From the NCBI GenBank assembly GCA_020853835.1, contig JADYYC010000229.1:1-5441 (forward strand): a stretch of DNA of 5,441 nt. Reading direction: 5' to 3'. The notes under the pieces are model-generated. The model had not been told where the DNA came from, made no database searches, and saw only the letters and a list, made by a program, of their open reading frames with translations. How positions within the stretch are numbered: position 1 is the stretch's first letter; each line of letters starts with the position of its first letter. The stretch is from Anaerolineales bacterium. GTDB lineage: Bacteria > Chloroflexota > Anaerolineae > Anaerolineales > UBA4823. Shown in pieces: positions 1 through 5,441 of this stretch. Position numbers and translations under genes: made by a program.

Positions 1-377
1 AGCAGCACAAGTAACACAAGCGAAACCAGCCATACCGTCGTCGCATTCGAAAGCGCAATTTTTACGTCCACCATGTGGCGCAGCTCGCGCTCGTTATAGA
101 CCGGGCTGCCATCTTCAAAACGCAAATTCCCCAGAAATTCGATCCCCTGATCGTTGAGCAGATATTCCAAAGCGATCCCCGACCAGTACAAACGCTCCTC
201 TTTTGAGAAACCGTAACTGTCGGGCGGGAAGGCGGGGGTGTTGTATTCAAACGTCAGGAAAGCCGGGGACATCAACGCCCTCACCGCAGTGAGGACGAGG
301 ACGACGGGCGTCAGCAGCGTGACCAGCCACCCCAGCGCGCGAAAAAAAGACTTTTGAGATGCAGATTGTTCGCTCAT
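1..377 (-). CDS. TIGR01906/DUF1461 integral membrane protein, Lit-like (3' end cut by window)
   Basis: Only the first 125 residues are present; the gene runs off the left edge. I see a short polar N-terminus (MSEQSASQKSFF), a transmembrane segment at about residues 14-36, an extracytoplasmic stretch of about 70 residues rich in aromatic and charged positions, then the start of a second membrane segment from about 109. The stretch ends with the motif RELRHMVDVK (97-106). The layout and the HMxDVK-type motif are those I know from the TIGR01906/DUF1461 family. That family includes Lit, which moves an acyl chain within lipoproteins to make the lyso form; its mechanism is reported to use two histidines. 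His101 here would be the first, and the second lies outside the window, so activity cannot be judged. The ATG overlaps the upstream stop as ATGA, and GGAAGGG lies 8 bases upstream, which supports this start. The family call is fairly firm; Lit function is inference. Confidence 0.72.
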   Translation of the reverse strand, partial: MSEQSASQKSFFRALGWLVTLLTPVVLVLTAVRALMSPAFLTFEYNTPAFPPDSYGFSKEERLYWSGIALEYLLNDQGIEFLGNLRFEDGSPVYNERELRHMVDVKIALSNATTVWLVSLVLLVL

Positions 378-1942
378 TGACCAGACCCTTCCGTCAGTTT
401 GTCGATGCCGCCAAACAGGATATAGTTCAAGACCATTGAGTTAGTGATCCATTCAATCGGCGCGCGATCGTCGGTGTACACCACCTGGCTTTCAGGGGTG
501 GGGCGCAAATTCAAGACCACCCGCTCCATTGAGCTCAGTAAAAGCGGGTGGGCCTCCTCCGCGGCATAAAGATCGAGCAGGTTACGGTAAAAATCCTCAA
601 TCTGGGTCGGGCGCTTCGTAGCATACACGATCGAGTTGAACGAATCGGGCACGTCCATGACGTACACGCTCGGGAAGACCTGGCGGATCGTGCCAACCAG
701 CCCGTCGATCAGGCGGCGGTCATCCGGCGATCGCCCGACGTTGATCACCAGCACCCCGTCGTCAGTTAAATGCTGGCGCACAGTTTCGAAAAATTCCACC
801 GTGGTGAGGTGCCAGGGGATGTAAGGCGGCCGGTAAGCGTCGACGCCGATCACAGTGTACTTCTTTCTGCTGCGCTCCAGCCCCACCCGCCCGTCCTGCG
901 CGATGGCGTTGAGGTTGGGCTCGTTCATGCCGAAATATCGACGACCGACCTCGATGATCTGTGGGTCGATCTCAAACCCGTCAATTGGGATCGGACCGTA
1001 GACTTCGCTCACCTGCCGCGCCACCGTGCCGGCCGCCAGCCCGATGATCGCCATGCTTTTCATTTGAGAAGGTTCGAACGGCGCCGGGTTTAAAAATGGC
1101 GCGGCCAGAAACTGCTCCCAGGGACCCTGATAATCCAACACCGATGGGTGCCACATCGAATGCACGCCCTGGCCTTCGTTCAGCCGCAGCGAGCGGAAGC
1201 CGTCTTCTTCCAGCACCTCGATATAGTTGTAAGCCGACTCCCCTTCGTAAATCTGTCCTGGGGTGTTCTTGATCGGGCGGCTGGTGACGAAACCGCCGAC
1301 AAGGAGCAGCAGCACGGGCATCCAGGCCAGGCTCAATGCGGCGCGCGGCCCGATATGCCTCCACGCGCCAACCAGGGCCACCAGCAGCAACAGCTCGCTG
1401 AAAATGATGAAGGTCCAGGTCGTCCCGACGAGCGGGATGAAGATCAGCACCGGGAGGAAGGTGCCGATAAACGACCCCAGGGTCGAGACGGCGTAAATGC
1501 GCCCCGACACCCGGCCGGCTTCGCCGGGGTCTCGGATGGCGAGCCGGATCGCAAAGGGGGAAATCATCCCCAACAGCGTGACCGGAATGCTGAACAGGAT
1601 CAACACCGCGGTAAACGAGCCAAAAAGCACCCCGATCTGGAGTTGATCGAACGCCCTCGCCGCAAAGCTCAACACCGGCCGCGCCGCCAGCGGCACTAAC
1701 CCCGCCAGAAACGCCCCCCAGGCCAGGATGCGAAACATCGTCGTGGGGCGCGGATCACGGTCGGCCCAGGTCCCTCCGATGAAATAACCTGCCGTGAGGT
1801 AGATCAAAATCAGCCCGATGATGCTCGCCCAGACCAGGTTGCTGGTGCCAAAGACCGAACCCAACAGGCGCGAGGCGGATAATTCCAGCGCCAGGGTGGA
1901 CATCCCTGCGAAGAAAACAGTCAGGTACAGGTAGCGTTTCAT
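374..1942 (-). CDS. Fused membrane-domain/spermidine-synthase-like protein
   Basis: The 522-residue protein has two parts. Residues 1-218 are strongly hydrophobic, with about seven membrane segments (near 4-22, 36-58, 70-90, 105-133, 150-170, 175-193, 200-218). They carry the pattern usual for the membrane part of such fusions: an early ALELSASRLL (18-27), then a Gly-rich segment ending GGTWADRDPRP (56-66). Residues about 225-440 form a spermidine-synthase-like Rossmann domain: glycine loop IIGLAAGT (299-306), acidic strand end GFEID (322-326), AQDGR (348-352) and YTVIGVDAYRP (362-372). The usual GGGDG loop, the DE..YHE segment and the D-[ST]-[ST]-DP motif are all replaced, so true spermidine synthesis is doubtful; another transferase reaction on a membrane-linked substrate is possible. 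The ATG at 1942-1940 is chosen because the first membrane segment follows at once. The frame stays open to 2221, but that extension would cover the alaS start and is not membrane-like. No Shine-Dalgarno sequence precedes the ATG. The stop overlaps the next gene. Confidence 0.85.
   Translation of the reverse strand: MKRYLYLTVFFAGMSTLALELSASRLLGSVFGTSNLVWASIIGLILIYLTAGYFIGGTWADRDPRPTTMFRILAWGAFLAGLVPLAARPVLSFAARAFDQLQIGVLFGSFTAVLILFSIPVTLLGMISPFAIRLAIRDPGEAGRVSGRIYAVSTLGSFIGTFLPVLIFIPLVGTTWTFIIFSELLLLVALVGAWRHIGPRAALSLAWMPVLLLLVGGFVTSRPIKNTPGQIYEGESAYNYIEVLEEDGFRSLRLNEGQGVHSMWHPSVLDYQGPWEQFLAAPFLNPAPFEPSQMKSMAIIGLAAGTVARQVSEVYGPIPIDGFEIDPQIIEVGRRYFGMNEPNLNAIAQDGRVGLERSRKKYTVIGVDAYRPPYIPWHLTTVEFFETVRQHLTDDGVLVINVGRSPDDRRLIDGLVGTIRQVFPSVYVMDVPDSFNSIVYATKRPTQIEDFYRNLLDLYAAEEAHPLLLSSMERVVLNLRPTPESQVVYTDDRAPIEWITNSMVLNYILFGGIDKLTEGSGQ
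386..392 (-). promoter_or_regulatory. Ribosome-binding site for the DUF1461 gene
   Basis: GGAAGGG on the minus strand ends 8 bases before the ATG at 377-375. It sits inside the last codons of the upstream synthase-like gene. Together with the ATGA overlap it suggests that the second gene is translated both by direct initiation and by ribosomes finishing the first gene. It helps decide the start of the DUF1461 protein. Confidence 0.55.
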
Positions 1943-1953
1943 CGGCGTGGGGT

Positions 1954-1964
1954 ATTGTATAACA
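1954..1964 (-). promoter_or_regulatory. Possible promoter of the leftward unit (-10 region, short leader)
   Basis: Read on the minus strand, this is TGTTATACAAT. It holds TACAAT (1959-1954), five of six matches to TATAAT, and the overlapping TATACA preceded by TGT, an extended -10 arrangement. No good -35 hexamer is seen at 16-18 bases. The -10 ends only 11 bases before the ATG at 1942, so a start of transcription about 7 bases on would leave a leader of roughly 4-5 bases, with no room for a ribosome-binding site. This agrees with the absence of one. It is the best candidate in the gap but weak on sequence alone. Confidence 0.4.
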
Positions 1965-2019
1965 GAACCAGACAAAGCAGAAGACAACAAAATCGCCCGC
2001 GCATGATATTTTGCAACGT

Positions 2020-2028
2020 TGGTATAAT
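2020..2028 (+). promoter_or_regulatory. Extended -10 promoter of alaS
   Basis: TGGTATAAT is a perfect TATAAT hexamer (2023-2028) with the TGN extension directly before it. The hexamer 17 bases upstream (CGCATG, 2000-2005) does not resemble TTGACA, which is common for extended -10 promoters. A transcription start near 2035 would give a leader of about 35 bases, too short for a T-box or other large leader structure. No operator could be identified. Confidence 0.75.
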
Positions 2029-2060
2029 TAGCGGGTTCAGCCCAATCAGCATCTACGTTT

Positions 2061-2064
2061 GGAG
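2061..2064 (+). promoter_or_regulatory. Ribosome-binding site of alaS
   Basis: GGAG lies five bases before the ATG at 2070. It is the only Shine-Dalgarno-like match in the leader and supports the chosen alaS start. Confidence 0.7.
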
Positions 2065-2069
2065 CAAGC

Positions 2070-4811
2070 ATGACTAGAGACAATCTTACCGGAGCCGAAA
2101 TCCGCCAAGGGTTTATTGATTTCTTTGTCGAGCGCGGCCACACTTTTGTGCCGTCCGCGCCGCTGGTCCCCGGCGGCGACCACACCCTGCTCTTCACCAA
2201 CGCCGGGATGGTGCAGTTCAAAGACGTATTTCTCGGTACGGATAAACGCCCTTACGTCCGGGCAACCGATTCACAGAAATGCATGCGCGTCGCCGGAAAG
2301 CACAACGACTTAGAAGACGTCGGGCGCGACAATGCCCACCACACTTTTTTCGAGATGCTGGGCAACTGGTCTTTTGGCGATTACTACAAGAAGGAGGCGA
2401 TTGCCTGGGCGTGGGAGCTTCTGACCGAGGTCTGGGGCTTGCCAAAAGATACGCTCTGGGCAACTTGCTTCAAAGACGAGAAGGGCGAGATCCCGACCGA
2501 CGAAGAAGCCGCCTCGGAATGGCGCAAACAGCCGGGGATTAACCCCGAACATATCCTCTTTTTTGGGCGCAAGGATAACTTCTGGGAAATGGCTGAGACC
2601 GGGCCCTGCGGCCCGTGCAGCGAGATCCATCTCGATCTGGGGATCGAGCATTGCGACAAACAGGGTGTTGCCGGTCACACCTGCCGCGTGAACGGCGACT
2701 GCCAGCGCTTCCTGGAGCTTTGGAACCTGGTTTTCATCCAGTACAACCGGATCGGGCCCGCCAGCCTGGAGCCGCTGCCCGCCACGCATGTGGACACTGG
2801 CATGGGGCTGGACCGCCTCGTCTCCGTGCTGCAGGGCGTTTATTCAAACTACATGACGGATCTGCTGCGGCCGCTGATGCAAACCGTTCAACGGATGACA
2901 GGCGACAGCGACGAGCAGATGGAGAAAAACCTGACCCCCTATCGGGTCATCGCCGACCACGCCCGGGCAGCCGCGTTTCTCATCGCCGATGGCGTAGTGC
3001 CGGGCAACATCGGCCGCAATTACGTCTGCCGCATGATCATTCGGCGCGCCTCGCGCTTTGGCTCGAAGCTCGGCCTTAACCGGCCCTTCCTGGCACAGGT
3101 TGCAGAGCAGGTCATCGAAAATTACGGCGATTTTTATCCTGAGCTCAAAACCAACCGCTCCACCATTCTGAGCAACCTGACCGCGGAGGAGGAGCGCTTC
3201 CAGCGCACTGTGGAAAGCGGGATCGCCAAGCTAGAATCGCTGCTCAACCGCCTCGAAGCCGAGAAACAGCGCGTTTTGCCCGGTGACCAGGCGTTCGACC
3301 TGTACGCCACCTACGGTTTGCCGCTCGAGATCACGCGCGATATCGCCCGCGAGCGCGGCATGGACGTCAACGAAGCCGAGTTCAACCAGGCGATGGACAA
3401 ACACCGCCTCGCTTCCTCAGCCGGCGAGGTCTTCGGGCCACTCGGCGGCGAAGACGTGGATGTGTACCGCGACTTGCTGAAGACGCTCGTCGATGCAGGC
3501 AAGCTCCCTCCGGAGGGCGTTGCATATAACCCCTACGAACTGCTCGAAGTCGAAGGCCCGATATTGGGGCTTGTGCGGGAGGACCAGTCCGTGCAATCCG
3601 CCAGTGCGGGCGAGCGGGTGGAGGTGTTGCTGCCCGAGACCGGGTTTTACGTCGAAGCAGGAGGCCAGGTTTCCGACACCGGGGTGATCGTCAACGCGGC
3701 CGGCGCGGCCTGGGAGATCCGGGTGGTCGAGATGCGCAAACCAGCCGCAGGGGTGGTCGTCCACGTCGGCGAGGTCGTCTCTGGAAAACCTCAAGTGGGC
3801 GACCTGGCAATCGCAACGGTGGACCGCCAGCGCCGCCGCGACATCATGCGCAACCATACTGCTACGCACTTGCTCCACGCTGAACTAAGGGCGGTCATCG
3901 GCGACCACGCCCGCCAGGCTGGCTCGCTGGTCGCGCCGGACCGCCTGCGTTTCGATTTCACCCACCCCCAGGCGCTCACGGCAGAGCAAATCGAACAGAT
4001 CGAAAGCGGGGTCAATCGCGACATACTCGGCGATTACCCGCTCGATATACGCCTCAAGCCGCTCCAACAAGCCATCCACGAAGGCGCAACGGCCTTGTTT
4101 GGCGAGAAGTATGGCGAGATCGTCCGTAATATCACGATCGGCGTCCCGGAGGTGTTTTCAAACGAGCTCTGCGGCGGGACGCACGTGGACGAGACCGGCG
4201 ATATCGGGGTTTTCATCATCACCAGCGAGACCAGCGCCGCGGCGGGCGTGCGCCGCATCGAGGCCGTGACCGGACGGGCAGCCTATAACCTGATCCGCAC
4301 CCGCTTTCGGGCGCTCAAAACCGCCGCAGGCCTGCTGGATACCTCGCCCGAGGACGTTCCCGCACGCACCAAACAGGTGCTTGACGACTCCAACGAGCTC
4401 CGCAGGACGTTAACAGAGTTGCAGCGAAGCCAGGCGATGTTGGTGTTCGAAGGCCTGCTGGATCAAACCGAGACGGTCAAGGACATCCCGGTGCTTACAT
4501 TGAACCTGCCAGGGAGCGACGTCGACACGCTGCGCGCCCTGACGGATCGCTTCCGCCAGCGCTACACCTCCGGCGTGGTTGTGCTGGGCTCTGCGGGAGC
4601 GGACGAGCGGCCGATCGTCGTCGCAGCCCTCACAGACGACCTGGTGGCGCGCGGCCTCAATGCGGTTGACCTGGTTCGTTTTGTGGGTGGTTTCCTGGGC
4701 GGAGGCGGAGGGGGGCGGGCGAACCTGGCTCAGGCTGGCGGGAAGGACGCCGCGCGCCTGCCAGAGGCGTTGCAGCAAGTCAAAAATTGGGTGGGGCAAA
4801 AGATCTCTTAA
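2070..4811 (+). CDS. alaS: Alanyl-tRNA synthetase (AlaRS)
   Basis: This cytoplasmic class II synthetase attaches alanine to tRNA-Ala and clears mischarged Ser/Gly-tRNA. The 913 residues are a little longer than the usual 870-880 and all domains are present. The catalytic core covers about 1-250: TNAGMVQFKDVF (43-54), QKCMRVAGKHNDLEDVG (69-85), HHTFFEMLGNWSFGDYY (90-106) and motif 3 GMGLDRL (244-250). A helical tRNA-recognition region follows to about 460, with DHARAAAFLIADG (296-308) and GRNYVCRMIIRRA (315-327). The editing domain has the metal-site motifs NHTATHLLH (595-603; His596, His600) and CGGTH (701-705). The C-Ala domain ends in FVGGFLGGGGGGR (871-883) and AQAGG (887-891). One oddity is in the Cys/His box: C180-x2-C183 is kept, but the two histidines of the E. 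coli enzyme align with Leu190 and Glu193, and a nearby segment adds H194, C195, H203, C205 and C211. The start is supported by GGAG five bases upstream and the extended -10 promoter. The TAA stop shares one base with the next ATG. Confidence 0.98.
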   Translation: MTRDNLTGAEIRQGFIDFFVERGHTFVPSAPLVPGGDHTLLFTNAGMVQFKDVFLGTDKRPYVRATDSQKCMRVAGKHNDLEDVGRDNAHHTFFEMLGNWSFGDYYKKEAIAWAWELLTEVWGLPKDTLWATCFKDEKGEIPTDEEAASEWRKQPGINPEHILFFGRKDNFWEMAETGPCGPCSEIHLDLGIEHCDKQGVAGHTCRVNGDCQRFLELWNLVFIQYNRIGPASLEPLPATHVDTGMGLDRLVSVLQGVYSNYMTDLLRPLMQTVQRMTGDSDEQMEKNLTPYRVIADHARAAAFLIADGVVPGNIGRNYVCRMIIRRASRFGSKLGLNRPFLAQVAEQVIENYGDFYPELKTNRSTILSNLTAEEERFQRTVESGIAKLESLLNRLEAEKQRVLPGDQAFDLYATYGLPLEITRDIARERGMDVNEAEFNQAMDKHRLASSAGEVFGPLGGEDVDVYRDLLKTLVDAGKLPPEGVAYNPYELLEVEGPILGLVREDQSVQSASAGERVEVLLPETGFYVEAGGQVSDTGVIVNAAGAAWEIRVVEMRKPAAGVVVHVGEVVSGKPQVGDLAIATVDRQRRRDIMRNHTATHLLHAELRAVIGDHARQAGSLVAPDRLRFDFTHPQALTAEQIEQIESGVNRDILGDYPLDIRLKPLQQAIHEGATALFGEKYGEIVRNITIGVPEVFSNELCGGTHVDETGDIGVFIITSETSAAAGVRRIEAVTGRAAYNLIRTRFRALKTAAGLLDTSPEDVPARTKQVLDDSNELRRTLTELQRSQAMLVFEGLLDQTETVKDIPVLTLNLPGSDVDTLRALTDRFRQRYTSGVVVLGSAGADERPIVVAALTDDLVARGLNAVDLVRFVGGFLGGGGGGRANLAQAGGKDAARLPEALQQVKNWVGQKIS

Positions 4812-5441
4812 TGCCGCGGTTCGTCCTGCGCCCCCGGATGGCGCTGCCGGCGCTGCTCCTGATCTGCCTGCTCGCCTTTGGGGTCACGATCCGCCAGCAG
4901 GGTTTTTATTGGGACGACTGGACGATCGTCTGGTATATTCACTTTCTCGGCCCGTCCAGCTTCCCCGCCGCGTTTGCTTCCGACCGCCCGCTCCTGGCCT
5001 GGATCTATCAGATCACGACCCCTTTGCTGGGCGAATCGCCCCTGAACTGGCAGGCGTTCGGAGTGATCGCCCGCTGGCTGGCGTGCGGGGCGCTCTGGTG
5101 GGCGCTCCTTGGGCTGTGGCCGCGAAAACCGATTCAAGCCGCCGTTGTAGCGATCCTTTTTGCGGTTTACCCTGGCTTCAAACAGCAGCACATTGCGATC
5201 ACTTATGGGAACGCGTTCGTCGTGTTGGCGCTATATCTGAGTTCCTGGGGGTTAATGATCTGGTCGCTGCGGCGTCCTTCAAAATTCTGGCCGCTTTACC
5301 TGCTCTCGCTGCCACTGGCGCTCTATTCGGTCTTCACCGCCGAGCACTTCTTCGGGCTGGAACTGCTCCGCCCGCTCTTCCTGTGGATTGCGCTGAGCGA
5401 GCTTAGCAATCAGCCCAAGAGGCGCCTGAAACGGGCCGTCC
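4811..5441 (+). CDS. Probable GT-C-fold membrane glycosyltransferase-like protein (3' end cut by window)
   Basis: An uninterrupted frame of 210 codons runs to the right edge. It begins with a basic N-terminus (MPRFVLRPRM) and a first membrane segment at about 11-27. A loop follows with GFYWDDWTIVWY (31-42) and SDRPLLAW (57-64), then further hydrophobic segments near 84-102, 108-121, 134-152, 159-177 and 183-197. An Asp pair just after the first membrane helix is the hallmark of GT-C glycosyltransferases, which take sugars from lipid-phosphate donors on the outer face of the membrane. The DDxW-then-DRP arrangement fits, but I do not recognise a named subfamily, and the C-terminal half is missing. 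The ATG overlaps the alaS stop (TAATG), so translation is probably by termination and re-initiation; the nearest G-rich stretch, GTGGGG at 4791-4796, is rather far at 14 bases. A longer frame at 4579-5406 overlaps it but is arginine/proline-rich and starts inside alaS, so this frame is preferred. A multi-pass protein of unknown function is the alternative. Confidence 0.75.
   Translation, partial: MPRFVLRPRMALPALLLICLLAFGVTIRQQGFYWDDWTIVWYIHFLGPSSFPAAFASDRPLLAWIYQITTPLLGESPLNWQAFGVIARWLACGALWWALLGLWPRKPIQAAVVAILFAVYPGFKQQHIAITYGNAFVVLALYLSSWGLMIWSLRRPSKFWPLYLLSLPLALYSVFTAEHFFGLELLRPLFLWIALSELSNQPKRRLKRAV

Noticed and set aside
1148..1699. A 183-codon plus-strand open frame opposite the synthase-like gene
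   Set aside because: Its product is full of Arg, Gln, His, Asp and Pro, as expected for the reverse of a GC-rich membrane-protein gene. It shows no domain or ribosome-binding site.
2035..2069. T-box or other riboswitch in the alaS leader
   Set aside because: The predicted leader is only about 35 bases and has no stem-loop or terminator. It is too short for any known tRNA-sensing leader.
1943..2221. N-terminal extension of the leftward synthase-like protein by 93 residues, starting at an ATG at 2221-2219
   Set aside because: It would run across the alaS promoter and the first 50 codons of alaS. Its residues are not membrane-like, and the protein has a natural start immediately before its first membrane helix at 1942.
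2310..2789. A 159-codon minus-strand open frame antisense to alaS, and a similar one at 3417-3878
   Set aside because: Both lie opposite strongly conserved alaS coding sequence. In a GC-rich genome such antisense frames are expected, and neither shows a recognisable family.
4684..4719. G-rich stretch near the alaS 3' end that might form a G-quadruplex
   Set aside because: The guanines encode the conserved Gly run of the C-Ala domain (GGFLGGGGGGR). Codon needs explain it, and the loops between runs are long for a stable quadruplex.
4579..5406. A 275-codon plus-strand open frame overlapping the alaS 3' end and the downstream gene
   Set aside because: It begins inside alaS in another frame and its product is rich in Arg, Pro and Ala without recognisable domains. 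The frame from 4811 gives a coherent multi-pass membrane protein with a DDW motif.

Overview
This 5.4-kb, GC-rich window looks like ordinary bacterial chromosome. It holds four protein genes in two divergent transcription units around a 127-bp intergenic region (1943-2069). I saw no RNA gene, insertion sequence, CRISPR array, integration site or terminator. The likely source is a Chloroflexota bacterium, possibly of the Anaerolineae. That placement is an inference from the character of the alanyl-tRNA synthetase, the many-membrane-segment neighbours and the base composition; no marker in the window proves it.

Leftward unit (minus strand, 1942 down to 1). The first gene is a 522-residue membrane protein with about seven transmembrane segments followed by a soluble spermidine-synthase-like Rossmann domain (the 'fused MFS/spermidine synthase' type). 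Several aminopropyltransferase signature residues are replaced. Its stop codon overlaps, by ATGA, the start of a second membrane gene that runs off the left edge. That second gene belongs to the TIGR01906/DUF1461 family, which includes the lipoprotein intramolecular transacylase Lit.

Rightward unit (plus strand, 2070 to 5441). A complete alaS gene (alanyl-tRNA synthetase, 913 residues) has all expected domains: class II catalytic core, tRNA-binding region, editing domain and glycine-rich C-Ala domain. It starts behind a clear extended -10 promoter and a GGAG ribosome-binding site. Its TAA stop shares one base with the ATG of a following membrane gene, which is open to the right edge. That gene has the early D-D-W motif and hydrophobic pattern of a GT-C-fold glycosyltransferase, but its exact function cannot be named.

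Functionally the window joins a translation housekeeping gene to three envelope proteins. The overlapping stop/start codons imply that each pair is co-translated. Nothing in the sequence shows that the two units act in one pathway. I did not find a new defence, mobile or regulatory system. The points most worth a second look are the altered active site of the fused synthase-like protein, the changed Cys/His box of AlaRS, the possibly leaderless start of the leftward unit, and the Lit-like partner gene.
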